Positions 25,951 through 35,029 of a stretch of 64,000 bases of DNA are shown here, one piece after another (within the stretch, counting starts at the first letter, position 1; every line of letters starts with the position of its first letter). The notes beneath the pieces are model-generated. The model was not told where the DNA came from. It saw only the letters and a list, made by a program, of their open reading frames with translations, and did not search any database. This DNA is from Deltaproteobacteria bacterium (GTDB taxonomy: Bacteria > Myxococcota_A > UBA9160 > UBA6930). The DNA is taken from NCBI GenBank assembly GCA_029261795.1, contig JAJDAP010000019.1, positions 31,706 through 95,705 of the forward strand, given 5' to 3'. Made by a program: the position numbers and the translations under genes.

Positions 25951-26678
25951 CGGCGCTGCCGCCCGAACAACTTGGGAATGCGCAGCAGCATTCCGCCCAC
26001 CAACCGAACGTGGACCTTGGCGATCAACCAGGTGTCATAGCCGGCGGCGAAATGGGAGATTCCGCCCTCGTGATAGCGGACGTCGGTGGGCACGTTGACG
26101 ATCTCGAGGCCTTGCCAGTAGAGGCGCACCGCGATCTCGGGATCGAAATCCATGCGGTCGCCCATCGGTGTCTCCTCGATCAGCCGAATCGTGGCGTCGA
26201 GGGGAAAGCAGCGGAAGCCACAAAGCGGGTCCTCGATGGCGAACGAGAGTGTCTCAACCCAGACCCAGAACTGTGAGAGCATCCGACCATAGAGGCGAAG
26301 CCTGGGCGCCGAGTCGTCGAAGACCGGGCGACCCAACACCAGCGCCTCGGGGAACTTCTGCGCGGCCTCGAGCAAGCGCGGGATGTCCTTCGCTTCGTGC
26401 TGACCGTCCGCGTCCAGTTGGAGTGCATGGCTGTAGCCGCGCTCGTGGGCGGTGCGGTAGCCGGTGCGAAGGGCGGCACCACGACCGCCGTTCTCGCGAC
26501 GGTGGATCACCTGCACCCAGTCGTAGGCCGCTTCGACGCGTTCCAACTCGGCGCGCGTCTCCGCGTGGCTTCCATCATTCACGATCAAGCACGGAAGCCC
26601 GGTGAAGGCGATCGATTCGAGCACCGCCTCGATGGTGCTGCCGTGGTCATAGTTGGGAATCAGCAGGCAGGGGTTCAA
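25947..26678 (-). CDS. Family 2 glycosyltransferase
   Basis: A 243-residue GT-A fold glycosyltransferase without membrane helices. It has CLLIPNYDHGSTI, then IVNDGS and the metal-binding DADGQH (DxD), followed by CGFRCFPLD. It resembles the glycosyltransferase half of ApeJ-type proteins in aryl polyene clusters, where GT and acyltransferase are often one polypeptide; here the acyltransferase is separate (32607-33599). The TTG start at 26678 overlaps the ligase stop; the longer open frame to 26807 lies within the ligase gene. Confidence 0.85.
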   Translation of the reverse strand: MNPCLLIPNYDHGSTIEAVLESIAFTGLPCLIVNDGSHAETRAELERVEAAYDWVQVIHRRENGGRGAALRTGYRTAHERGYSHALQLDADGQHEAKDIPRLLEAAQKFPEALVLGRPVFDDSAPRLRLYGRMLSQFWVWVETLSFAIEDPLCGFRCFPLDATIRLIEETPMGDRMDFDPEIAVRLYWQGLEIVNVPTDVRYHEGGISHFAAGYDTWLIAKVHVRLVGGMLLRIPKLFGRQRR

Positions 26679-28138
26679 ACCGGCTCCCCGGCGCTGGGCG
26701 GCCCCTCGAATAGCGTTCTCAGCAGCGGCACCGTCACCTTGCCCTGAGCGTCCTCGGGCAGCGCAGCGACGAATCGCCACGCCCGAGGAAGCAGGGTCCG
26801 TTCCCATTCGCTCGCGAGCGCATTGGATAGCGCCACGCCGACGTCGCGCCGACCTCCGTTCGCAAGCGCCTCCTCACCCGGCCGGGTCAACACCACGACG
26901 GCGGCGACGCGACGCTCGCCCCCCAGCTCCAGCGGCAACAGGGCCGTGGCTTCGACCCATTCGTGCTCGAGCAGGCGCTCCTCCATCTCGGGAAGCGAGA
27001 GCCGCTTCTCGCCGATCTTCAGCACGCGATCGACACGGCCTAGCATCCGAAAACGCCCATCCGCCTGGAGTTCGACCCGGTCTCCCATCGCGAACCCTTC
27101 GCCGGCCTCGTCCTGACTGACGAAGCGCGAATGCACCCGGAGCCGACCCTCTGGCTCATCCCGGGCGATTCGTACGGCGCGAAGCGGCGTCCACAGGGGC
27201 GAACTGTCCCGAGCGCTGCCCTGACGGCGCCAGGCCACGCCGCCGGTTTCCGTGGAGCCGAACAATTCGAGCGGCGCCCGCCCGCCGGCCTTCTCCCAGC
27301 GTCGGGCGGTTTCGGGGTCGAGGGGGCCCCCGGAGGAGAACACCACGCGGCACTGGCCCGCAATCCGTTCCAAACCATCGCGCTCCGCCAACCGCTTCAA
27401 ATGCGCGGGGACACTGGCGAACGCACAGGGACCCTGGGCGGCCAAGCGAGCCGTCAGTTCCTCGGCGTGCAGTCGGATCCGAGCATCGAAGACGCGGCCC
27501 ACGGCGAGTGGCCAGAGCAGCCGGAACAACATTCCGTAGAGGTGCTGATGCGAGGCGGAACCGAACACGGGCGCGTCCCCGACCTCGGCACCGAGCTCAG
27601 CGTCCAGCACCTGGACTTCATTCCCGAGATGGAACAACTGTTTGGGGACCGCCTTGCCCCGGCCCGTCGTTCCCGAGGTGAACAACTCCAACGCGGGCGC
27701 TTCGCGCGACAGCACACCGAAGAGGCCGAGCGGCACACTGCCGGCGGTAGGCTCGTGCTCGGTCGAGAGAACCGGGCGACCGGGCACTGCTACGCCCACG
27801 TCACTCACGGTGGCGATGACCAGATCTTGAAGGGCCGCCAATGCACCGGGCTGGGTATTCGGCGGACAGACGGCCACGCGCCCGGCGTGCCAGAGTGCAA
27901 ACAGCCCGACCCCGAACGCGAAGGCATCCTGGGTTGCGAGCGCCACTGGGCCCGGCGGAAGCGCCGACACCTCGTCTCGAAGGCGTGCGACCGCGCCGCG
28001 GAACTCGCCCCAGTGGACAGGGCGATCGCCGCCCCGCACGTCGCTCCGCCAGGCAACCAGCGCATCGGCGTCGCGCGGCCGATCGAGCAGCCCAGCGAGA
28101 TCGATGCCGCTGTCGCCCGGCCGGGCCGGATCAGCCAT
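26675..28138 (-). CDS. AMP-forming acyl ligase of the aryl polyene type (ApeH-like)
   Basis: A 487-residue ANL-superfamily enzyme. The adenylation signature is ELFTSGTTGRGKAVPK; later motifs are the ELFGSTETGG core, GDRVEL and a C-terminal Lys in EDAQGKVTVP. The segment SASHQHLYGMLFRLLWPL is characteristic of the ligases of aryl polyene clusters that load aryl acid starters on carrier proteins. It overlaps PlsC upstream (8 bp) and the glycosyltransferase downstream, so all are cotranslated. Confidence 0.85.
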   Translation of the reverse strand: MADPARPGDSGIDLAGLLDRPRDADALVAWRSDVRGGDRPVHWGEFRGAVARLRDEVSALPPGPVALATQDAFAFGVGLFALWHAGRVAVCPPNTQPGALAALQDLVIATVSDVGVAVPGRPVLSTEHEPTAGSVPLGLFGVLSREAPALELFTSGTTGRGKAVPKQLFHLGNEVQVLDAELGAEVGDAPVFGSASHQHLYGMLFRLLWPLAVGRVFDARIRLHAEELTARLAAQGPCAFASVPAHLKRLAERDGLERIAGQCRVVFSSGGPLDPETARRWEKAGGRAPLELFGSTETGGVAWRRQGSARDSSPLWTPLRAVRIARDEPEGRLRVHSRFVSQDEAGEGFAMGDRVELQADGRFRMLGRVDRVLKIGEKRLSLPEMEERLLEHEWVEATALLPLELGGERRVAAVVVLTRPGEEALANGGRRDVGVALSNALASEWERTLLPRAWRFVAALPEDAQGKVTVPLLRTLFEGPPSAGEPV

Positions 28139-28904
28139 CGAGACCGAGCGCCTTCTCGAAAGTCTCGTGCAGCTCCGCGGTCAAGCGCCGCGCCGCCCGC
28201 GAACGCGGCTCTCCGGCCGCCATCGACTCGACGTACGGGGCCATCGGAATGGTCGCGCCAACGCGAAGCGCGTACTCGAAGGCGCGGTCCGGTACGTCCC
28301 ACCAGGCCTGGTCCTTCATCAGGGTCGGTGGATCGCAGCTGGCGACGACCGGGATGATGTCTGTACCGGACTCGAGCGCCACCCGGGCAGCACCGCGATG
28401 GAACTCGCCGAGCCCGCCCTTCGGCGAACGCGTTCCTTCGGGGAACAACACGACCGAGTGGCCGAGTCGAAGTTGCTCGGCGCACTCCTTCACCATGGTG
28501 CGCGCGCTCTGGTTCGAGATGTAGCCGGCGCCGCGAACCGTGCCGCCCATGAAGAAATTCGTCTGGTTCGAATGTTTGGTGACGACGACGGCATGGGGCA
28601 TCTGCGACAGGACGACGACGGCATCGAGCAGGGTCGGGTGATTGGCCATCACCAGGACCCCGGGCTCGCGCAGCTTGTCGATGTTGCCAGGGGCCAGGCG
28701 CATCACGCCGAGGCCGCGAATCAAGAGCACGAAGTGGGCGAAGGCCCGGTTGACCGTCGCCTGGACCCGGAGCTGACGCTCGGCGGGATCCCGGCGAACC
28801 AGACGGAGCCAGGGAACCGTGATGGCGAAGATGCCGAGGGAGTAGAGCCCGAATGCGGCGAATCCGAATCCGGTGCGGGCTATGCGCCATGCCCGCGCGA
28901 TCAT
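28131..28904 (-). CDS. 1-acylglycerol-3-phosphate acyltransferase-like protein (PlsC family)
   Basis: About 257 residues with one or two N-terminal membrane helices and the acyltransferase motifs NHPTLLD (HxxxxD) and FPEGTRS. In aryl polyene clusters a PlsC-like enzyme attaches the finished polyene acyl chain to a lipid or glycerol-type acceptor at the inner membrane. The ATG at 28904 is chosen for GGGAG 6 nt upstream; ATG 28922 and the open frame to 28976 are alternatives. First gene of the acyltransferase-ligase-GT-FabG operon. Confidence 0.85.
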   Translation of the reverse strand: MIARAWRIARTGFGFAAFGLYSLGIFAITVPWLRLVRRDPAERQLRVQATVNRAFAHFVLLIRGLGVMRLAPGNIDKLREPGVLVMANHPTLLDAVVVLSQMPHAVVVTKHSNQTNFFMGGTVRGAGYISNQSARTMVKECAEQLRLGHSVVLFPEGTRSPKGGLGEFHRGAARVALESGTDIIPVVASCDPPTLMKDQAWWDVPDRAFEYALRVGATIPMAPYVESMAAGEPRSRAARRLTAELHETFEKALGLDG

Positions 28905-29009
28905 TCGCGCTCCCTGCTCCATCACGCTCGCCCCTCGGATCCTCGCCACCGACGGTAGTGGAAGGGCCCTGCCCACGCATCCAGGCTCGAGAACGGCCAG
29001 CGCCCCATG

Positions 29010-30572
29010 CTAGAGGAACCCGCGGCGGCCCATGAAACGCATCAGGGCGAGCGGTTCGCGCGGTTCCGCGCCCAGGGACATGAGCGTGTCGGAACGGAAT
29101 CGGTTGAACAGATCAGCCATTCTCTCGAGCGTTTCGGCTTCCTGGGTCGCCTGACCGACGTCGGTCAGGAAGCCCAGACACTCGCGTCCGTCGGAGTACT
29201 CGCCCAGGTTCCGGCGATGATAGGCGCCGGTCTCCTGGAGGTGGGCGCGCACCTTCTGCAGTGCCGTGCGGACGTGAGCGAGCGAACGCAAGACCAGGGG
29301 CCGCTGGGCAATCTGCGATTCGAGCCAGGCGCGATCGAGATGCTGATCGCGCATGTAGGCATCGACCCAGATGTTGTAGTAGCTGCCGATATCGAAATTC
29401 CACTTCAGCTTGCCGAGCTCGTAGCTGCCGAGCAGATCGTACTGGCCGCGGTACAACTCGAAGGTCGCCTCCTGGCGGAAATCCATGAACGCGTTGTAGA
29501 GCTGCGCGCGTTCCGCGACGGCCTCGAACGATTCACCCTCGGTGTCGCGGCGGATCAGGTCGGCCAGGAAATCGTTCTCCAGCGCGATGAAGTCGGCACC
29601 CGGGCTGTAGAGCGGATCGGGGAAGCAAGCCGCCTCGCCGCTGAGCCCCCAACGATTGGCAGCGAAGAACTGGCTGGTTCGGTAGGACAGGTTCGTGTAG
29701 CAACCGTGATCGATGGGCTTCGCTTGCTCGATCAGGGATGACACCGCGTGGTGTTGGTTCAGGAAGGCGACGAAACCCTCCTGCGTTCGGAGCTCGGGCG
29801 AGAAGAGCGCTTTGTCCGCCACCAGCCCGATGCTCGTCACGCCATCCCGGAGCGGGATGAACCAGATCCAATAGCCGGGGTAGTGGAAGTGCATCGTCGA
29901 GAGTCGTCGCGGCGTGTGCCGGATGCGCGCGCGAAAAGCCTCGGAGCCCATCGTGTCGACGTCGGCCACACCCTCGAAGCGACCCCAGACGGAGGCGTTC
30001 GCCAGTTCGGTCTCGGCTTCCGCGAGGCCTTGGCTCCGGGCCAGGGTTCGCACGCGGCCACTCGCATCGATCAGCCAGCGCGCGCGGAGCCTCCGCTCTG
30101 GTCCGCCGCCCTCGGGTCGCACCGAGAATTCGTGGGCCTCGCCCGCTTCACCCAACTGGATCTCGCGCACCTGCACGCCACGGTGGATCTCCACACCGTC
30201 CGCCGCATTCATGGCCGCCAGGTCGGAATCGAGGCGAGCACGGTCGATCTGGAATGCCGGGTGGAACGGCAGCGACTCGGAACCGATCTCGCTCATCTGC
30301 TCGAGCGGCGCGCTCCGCTCGGCGTCGTCGTAGAAATATCGAAGGCCGTTCTTGGGGTAGTGCCGATCGTAGAGATAGGACGAGAGGCCCAGCCGCCGGA
30401 CGAAGTAGTTCGTGGCGATCTCGACCATCGACTCGCCCAGTTTGTGGGGGTCGGAGGTCGTCCGTTCGAAGATCGCGATGCGAAGCTCGGGCACGCTGCG
30501 CCGGAGCTGGCGAGCGAGCAGCTGCCCGGCCATCCCACCGCCGATGATCGCTACGCCCAGTGTCGAACTCAC
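29010..30572 (-). CDS. FAD-dependent halogenase-like oxidoreductase 1
   Basis: A 520-residue flavoprotein. It has the Rossmann GGGMAG (11-16), GES at 46-48, a Lys74 in HYPKNGLRYF where tryptophan halogenases carry their catalytic lysine, and the halogenase hallmark WxWxIP (WIWFIP, 235-240). The C-terminal third has no motif I recognise. In brominated aryl polyenes (xanthomonadins) a related enzyme is encoded in the pathway cluster. A hydroxylase role cannot be excluded. GTG 30572 is chosen for GGAGG 6 nt upstream. It is divergent from the ketosynthase gene across 95 bp. Confidence 0.8.
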   Translation of the reverse strand: MSSTLGVAIIGGGMAGQLLARQLRRSVPELRIAIFERTTSDPHKLGESMVEIATNYFVRRLGLSSYLYDRHYPKNGLRYFYDDAERSAPLEQMSEIGSESLPFHPAFQIDRARLDSDLAAMNAADGVEIHRGVQVREIQLGEAGEAHEFSVRPEGGGPERRLRARWLIDASGRVRTLARSQGLAEAETELANASVWGRFEGVADVDTMGSEAFRARIRHTPRRLSTMHFHYPGYWIWFIPLRDGVTSIGLVADKALFSPELRTQEGFVAFLNQHHAVSSLIEQAKPIDHGCYTNLSYRTSQFFAANRWGLSGEAACFPDPLYSPGADFIALENDFLADLIRRDTEGESFEAVAERAQLYNAFMDFRQEATFELYRGQYDLLGSYELGKLKWNFDIGSYYNIWVDAYMRDQHLDRAWLESQIAQRPLVLRSLAHVRTALQKVRAHLQETGAYHRRNLGEYSDGRECLGFLTDVGQATQEAETLERMADLFNRFRSDTLMSLGAEPREPLALMRFMGRRGFL

Positions 30573-30667
30573 CGATCGCCTCCACATCTCATCCGTGGGT
30601 GCCAGCGTAGCAAGTGGCCGATCGCCGATGCAGGCCACGCGAAGCATCCTGTAACCTTTGGGGGGCC
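30573..30667. promoter_or_regulatory. Divergent promoter region between halogenase-like and ketosynthase genes
   Basis: These 95 bp must carry the promoters for both directions of the pathway. On the plus strand TGTAACCT lies about 12 nt before ATG 30668 and could be part of a -10 element. No clear operator palindrome was seen. Confidence 0.35.
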
Positions 30668-31861
30668 ATGTCCAAGCCGTGCTCACTTGCTGCCCTGGGA
30701 ATCATCAACGCCCTCGGCGCTGACCGCGACGTGATCTGGCGACGCACCCTCGCGGGCGACACCTCGAGCATGAAGCCTCACCCGGACCTGACTGCCGGTG
30801 GCGATTGGCTGGTCGGCGCCGTGGACGACATGCGGTTGCCGACGCTTCCCGACGGCCTCGAGCGGTATTCCTGTCGCAACAACCGCTTCACCATGGGCGC
30901 CTTCGAACAGATCGAGACGGAGGTGATGAACGCGGTCCGCGCGGTAGGCGCCGACCGCGTCGGCGTCGTGATGGGGACGAGCACCTCTGGCAGCAGGGAA
31001 TGCGAAGCAGCCATTCTTCACGAGCATCACCACGGCAGCTTGCTCCCGGAGTTCCGCTACGAGCAGCTCGAACTCGGCGGCGCCGCCAGCTTTCTTGCCG
31101 AGCTCCTGGAGCTCGGCGGTCCAGCGCTCTCGATCTCCACTGCCTGTTCATCCGGCGCGCGCGCGCTCGTCTCGGCTCGCTCGCTCCTCGAGCTCGGCGT
31201 CTGCGACGTCGTGCTGGCGGGCGGCTCGGACTCCCTCTGCGGGCTCACGAGCCACGGCTTCGCCTCCCTCAAGGCGGTGGCGGCAGGACTGACGAACCCG
31301 TTCTCGGCCAACCGCGACGGGCTCAACCTCGGCGAAGGCGCCGCCCTGTTCCTGGTCACCCGAGAGAACGCGGGAATCCAGTTGCTAGGCGTCGGTGAGA
31401 GTAGCGAGGCGCATCACATCTCTTCCCCGGACCCGGAGGGGACCGGTGCGGCCGCTTCGATGCGCGAGGCGATGGAAGACGCAGGTGCCGCCGCCGATGA
31501 CGTCGGCTACCTGAATCTCCACGGGACCGGGACCCGGCTCAACGATTCCATGGAGAGCCTGGCGGTTTCTCGGGTGCTGGGCGGCGAAACGCCTTGCTCC
31601 TCCACGAAGCCGCTGATCGGCCATTGCCTGGGCGCCGCCGGCGCGATGGAACTCGGCTTCTGCTGGATGGCCCTGGATGCGTCGGCTGGCCAGCAGATCC
31701 CGATCCCGCCCCATCGTTACGATGGCGACGGCGACACTGAACTGGCGTCGATCCGATTGGCTGGTGTAGGCGAATCCACGGATCGCGCCATCCTGCTCAC
31801 AAATTCGTTCGGCTTCGGCGGCAACAACTGCACGCTCGCGGTCGGGAGGGCGACTTCATGA
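30668..31861 (+). CDS. Beta-ketoacyl-ACP synthase (KAS I/II type, ApeO/ApeR-like)
   Basis: A 397-residue condensing enzyme with an intact catalytic triad: Cys160 in STACSSGA, His285 in LHGTGT and His319 in IGHCLGAAGA. The tail NSFGFGGNN is the usual glycine loop. It should carry out decarboxylative condensation with malonyl-ACP to lengthen the polyene. The next gene, a ketosynthase-like protein without the nucleophile, overlaps by 4 bp, which suggests a KS/chain-length-factor heterodimer as in aryl polyene systems (ApeO:ApeC). Confidence 0.9.
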   Translation: MSKPCSLAALGIINALGADRDVIWRRTLAGDTSSMKPHPDLTAGGDWLVGAVDDMRLPTLPDGLERYSCRNNRFTMGAFEQIETEVMNAVRAVGADRVGVVMGTSTSGSRECEAAILHEHHHGSLLPEFRYEQLELGGAASFLAELLELGGPALSISTACSSGARALVSARSLLELGVCDVVLAGGSDSLCGLTSHGFASLKAVAAGLTNPFSANRDGLNLGEGAALFLVTRENAGIQLLGVGESSEAHHISSPDPEGTGAAASMREAMEDAGAAADDVGYLNLHGTGTRLNDSMESLAVSRVLGGETPCSSTKPLIGHCLGAAGAMELGFCWMALDASAGQQIPIPPHRYDGDGDTELASIRLAGVGESTDRAILLTNSFGFGGNNCTLAVGRATS

Positions 31862-32610
31862 TGGACGTCGTCGTGCGACGCTTCTCCGCATGGGGAACCA
31901 GCCAGGCCGACGCGGTGCTGGCCTCGCACGAAGACTGGTCCGCCTGGGCCAAGGCGCCGGCGCCGCTCGGGCATGAAGGCAAACCCCCGGTCGCCTTCCT
32001 GGCAGCGGCCGTCCGCCGCCGCTCCAGCCGGCTCACGCGACTGATGCTCGAAAGCGCCTTCGCCTGCACCGAGGAGGGCGAACGCGGCTCGGTCCGTACG
32101 GTCTTCTCGTCGCGACACGGCGCCATTCACGTCGCGATCAAGATCCTGGCGAGCCTCGCTCGCCAGGAGAGCGTCTCGCCGCTCCAGTTCAGCCACTCGG
32201 TCCACAATGCCCAGGCGGGTCTGTTCTCGATTGCCGCCGGCAACCGGGAGGCCTCGAGTTCGATCGCCGCCGGAACCGACACGTTCGCCCACGGTTTTCT
32301 CGAGGCCGTCCTTCACCTCGAACGACGGCCCGAGCAGATGGTCCTGCTCGTCACCGGCGATGAGCCGATCCCGGACAACCTTTCGCACTTGATCGAGGAG
32401 CCCGCCGCCGCCTACGCGACCGGCCTGTTGCTTTCGCGCTCCGGGCGTGGCACCGCGCTTCGCTTCTCGCGAGAAGCTGGCCGAGCACCGCGAAAGCAGC
32501 GAGAGTGGCCGGATGCCATCGAGTTCATTCGCTTCCTGCACTCGGACGACGCGGAACTCTCGCTCGAGAGCGGGCGGGGCTGCTGGCGCTGGGAACGCTC
32601 GGCGCTCTAG
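31858..32610 (+). CDS. Ketosynthase-like chain-length factor (ApeC-like, N-terminal KS domain only)
   Basis: A 250-residue protein resembling the N-terminal half of a beta-ketoacyl synthase. Where active enzymes have the Cys nucleophile, it carries SVHNAQAGLFSIA (114-126); no HGTGT or second His exists because the C-terminal half is absent. Members of this family pair with an active ketosynthase and set chain length. It is translationally coupled to the KS gene, and its 3' end overlaps by 4 bp the stop of the convergent acyltransferase gene. Confidence 0.85.
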   Translation: MMDVVVRRFSAWGTSQADAVLASHEDWSAWAKAPAPLGHEGKPPVAFLAAAVRRRSSRLTRLMLESAFACTEEGERGSVRTVFSSRHGAIHVAIKILASLARQESVSPLQFSHSVHNAQAGLFSIAAGNREASSSIAAGTDTFAHGFLEAVLHLERRPEQMVLLVTGDEPIPDNLSHLIEEPAAAYATGLLLSRSGRGTALRFSREAGRAPRKQREWPDAIEFIRFLHSDDAELSLESGRGCWRWERSAL

Positions 32611-33599
32611 CTCGATCCGTCGTCCCAGAAATCGAAGAAGTTGAACCACTGGTACGGCGCTTCATGGACGGCGCTCTCCAGGATCTCCGCATAGCGTTCG
32701 ATCATCTGCTGGACGACGCGATCGCGGTCGCCGCGGGGCACCCGGCCACCTGGATGGATCGGCCAGGAACGAACGTGATAGCGCCCATCCTCGCCGCGCA
32801 AGGTGGTCGCCATCATCACCGGGCAGCCGATCGTGGCGGCGAGTTCGAAGGGGCCTGCGCTGAAGGGCGCCGGCTTCCCGAGAAATGGCGCTCGCCGCAG
32901 ACCGGCGCTGTCGAGCCCGGTGCGGTCGCCCATGATCGCGACGAAATGGCCGCGCCGGATCGCGGCCCGGATTTCGAGGGCGGCGCCGGTCGAGCCGGGG
33001 CGCACGTGGATCAGGTCGAGTTGGAGTTCGGGGTTCAGCGCCTCGAAGAAACCGTTGATGGTCTGGGCATTGGCGCCATAGATCACCACGTGGACGGGCA
33101 CCTGCTGACCCATGCTCGCCGCACGCATCATGTCGAAGCTGCCCGCATGTGCGGTCACGATGAGGGCGCCAGATTTGCCCAGCACATTCCCCCCCTGCTC
33201 CGGCGTCGCGTCGGGCAGATGGGCGAAATGCGCGGTCCCCTCGTGCTCGACGTCGAGGTGGCCGATCCCGGCCCAGACGCACAACCGATCGAAGATCGCC
33301 CTCGCGAAGGCGTGGATGTGGCGATACTGATCGCGCCAATCCGGCCTGCGACCGAGCGCGGCCCTCCCCCGCTCGGTGGACGTCAGACGCTCCAGGTAAT
33401 CCGCAGAGGCACGTCGGGCGCTCCGATCCGTCACCCAGAAGTAGAAAGCGACGGGATGAATGACGATCGCGGCCCCGCGCCGTCCGAGCAGACCCAACAA
33501 TCGGAGCACGAAGCGCAGGGCGCCCGCGGTGCCGCGTTCGGCCCTGACCGCCCAGAAGGGTCGCGGCGGTTCGCTCGTCGGAGAAGGCCCTTCACTCAT
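32607..33599 (-). CDS. LpxL/HtrB-type lipid A acyltransferase-like protein
   Basis: A 330-residue membrane-associated acyltransferase of the lauroyl/myristoyl transferase family. Its HxxxxD-type site is HAGSFD, followed by GDR in MGDRTGLD and a C-terminal PYQWFNFFDFW that is typical for the acyltransferase half of ApeJ proteins. It probably transfers the polyene or a fatty acyl group onto the glycolipid carrier. ATG 33599 is preferred over 33647, which lies in the upstream ACP gene. Confidence 0.85.
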   Translation of the reverse strand: MSEGPSPTSEPPRPFWAVRAERGTAGALRFVLRLLGLLGRRGAAIVIHPVAFYFWVTDRSARRASADYLERLTSTERGRAALGRRPDWRDQYRHIHAFARAIFDRLCVWAGIGHLDVEHEGTAHFAHLPDATPEQGGNVLGKSGALIVTAHAGSFDMMRAASMGQQVPVHVVIYGANAQTINGFFEALNPELQLDLIHVRPGSTGAALEIRAAIRRGHFVAIMGDRTGLDSAGLRRAPFLGKPAPFSAGPFELAATIGCPVMMATTLRGEDGRYHVRSWPIHPGGRVPRGDRDRVVQQMIERYAEILESAVHEAPYQWFNFFDFWDDGSS

Positions 33600-33624
33600 G
33601 CTGGCAACGTCTCCGTCGCAACGC

Positions 33625-33882
33625 TCAGTCGAGCGCCGCTTCGACACATCGAGCCAGCGCTTGCGTGCTCTCGAGGTTCTCGGGCGTAAGCTCGGACTCG
33701 TCGACCCAGGTCCCGGTCTTTTCTTCGATCGTAAGCAGCAACTGCGTCAGGCCCAGCGAATCCAGGCCCGCTTCCACGAGATCCGACTGCGGCGTGAAGC
33801 GCTCGTCGACCTCGAGCAGTTCGTCGCGAAGGACCGTGAAGATCAGCTGAGTCAGCGCTTCCAGGGTCGGGCGTTCACTCAC
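33625..33882 (-). CDS. Acyl carrier protein 1
   Basis: An 85-residue carrier protein. The phosphopantetheine attachment serine is in the DSL motif of DLVEAGLDSLGLTQLL. The four-helix pattern and acidic surface are typical. In the aryl polyene pathway two carrier proteins carry starter and growing chain. GTG 33882 with GGAGAG upstream is chosen; the long open frame to 34518 is a GC artefact. It lies between the LpxL-type gene and the dehydratase on the same strand. Confidence 0.92.
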   Translation of the reverse strand: MSERPTLEALTQLIFTVLRDELLEVDERFTPQSDLVEAGLDSLGLTQLLLTIEEKTGTWVDESELTPENLESTQALARCVEAALD

Positions 33883-33925
33883 CGCGCGGGCTCTCCAGAA
33901 TTCAGGAATGCGGACGGATAGCAGA

Positions 33926-34753
33926 TCAGGTCGCCGGCTCGATGAAGGCTCCGAGGGAACCGAAGGCCAGGGCTCGCTGCTGCGCCTCCACTTCGTCCTC
34001 GGGAATTTCGCCGCTGCCGAGCGCGCAGCGGAACGCCACCATGCCGAGCTCACCGCGCACATGATCGGCACGCACCCAGAGCTGCTCACCACAGCGGAAG
34101 CGGCAGGTCCGCAGCGCGATGCGACGCGCCGCGACGAGGAAGCCCCGACGCGGTGCGGGTTCCTGTTGGCCCGCCAGGCCCCCGTGTGCGGCCATTCCCT
34201 GGCCCAACAATTCGATGGCGAGGCAGGTCGACCCGCCCGTGTCTGCCTCGCAGAGCGGGCCACCTGCGGACAACCTCGCGATGGAGGTGGTGGAAGCCGC
34301 GTCATGGCGAACGACGCACTCGAGCAGCTGCATCGAACCCGCGTGCGGGATTCGAAGCGGCGCTGCGGCGGCCAGGGTGTGGGGCTCCGCAACGGCCTCG
34401 TGGCCCGCGAGCGCGGGGTCGAGGCGCATCTTGCCGGAACTGAAGACCTGACCACCGCCCCCCAGTCGAAAGCGCAACTGGTCCACATCCAGCGCCAGCT
34501 CGAGTTCGATCGGGGCACCCGGCCCCAATGGATTCGGGAACTTCAGCGCTTCGAACGCGCGGACGCCGGCCGCGACACCCAGCCGCTCGGCCGCCTGCAC
34601 CAGGGCCCAGTCGACCTGCATGAAGCCCGGCACGATCGGATGACCGGGGAAGTGTCCTTCCAGGTGGGCGAGGTCTTCGGGAACCACGCCAGCGAGGCGC
34701 AGCGTTCCCGCTGCGCTGGACAACGGGCTGAACCTCGGACCCGACGCGCTCAT
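33926..34753 (-). CDS. Fused double hot-dog 3-hydroxyacyl-ACP dehydratase (ApeI-ApeP-like fusion)
   Basis: A 275-residue protein made of two hot-dog domains. Domain 1 (about 1-125) has GHFPGHPIVPG (33-43), the FabZ-type active site. Domain 2 (about 130-275) has RIPHAGSMQLLE (His137) and AIELLGQGMAAHGG, the signature of the second dehydratase (ApeP-like) of aryl polyene clusters. In described clusters these are separate proteins; here they are one chain. It should dehydrate 3-hydroxyacyl-ACP to the enoyl intermediates that remain as conjugated double bonds. Confidence 0.85.
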   Translation of the reverse strand: MSASGPRFSPLSSAAGTLRLAGVVPEDLAHLEGHFPGHPIVPGFMQVDWALVQAAERLGVAAGVRAFEALKFPNPLGPGAPIELELALDVDQLRFRLGGGGQVFSSGKMRLDPALAGHEAVAEPHTLAAAAPLRIPHAGSMQLLECVVRHDAASTTSIARLSAGGPLCEADTGGSTCLAIELLGQGMAAHGGLAGQQEPAPRRGFLVAARRIALRTCRFRCGEQLWVRADHVRGELGMVAFRCALGSGEIPEDEVEAQQRALAFGSLGAFIEPAT

Positions 34754-34759
34754 CGCCGG

Positions 34760-35029
34760 CTACTTGCTGCGGTTCGCTTCCACGAACGAAGCCAGGCTCG
34801 CGACCGAAGCGAAGATCTGCTGATTCTTGTCGGGATCGTCCTCGATCGTGACACCGAAGCGATCCTCCAGGGCGATCGCCAGCTCCAGGGCGTCGATCGA
34901 ATCGAGCCCGAGGCCGGTATCGAACAAGGCATCGTCGGTGACGATTTCGGCCGGCGTCACATCCTCGAGCATCAGGGACTCGATGATGATCCCCTTGATC
35001 TCGGTCTCGAGTTCGCTGCGGTCAGCCAC
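34760..35029 (-). CDS. Acyl carrier protein 2
   Basis: An 89-residue carrier protein with the 4'-phosphopantetheine serine in GLGLDSIDALELAIALE. It is acidic and helical. GTG 35029 has GAGG 5 nt upstream. It is the first gene of the minus-strand unit ACP2-dehydratase-ACP1-acyltransferase, and is divergent from the ammonia-lyase gene across a 187-bp region. Confidence 0.92.
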   Translation of the reverse strand: MADRSELETEIKGIIIESLMLEDVTPAEIVTDDALFDTGLGLDSIDALELAIALEDRFGVTIEDDPDKNQQIFASVASLASFVEANRSK

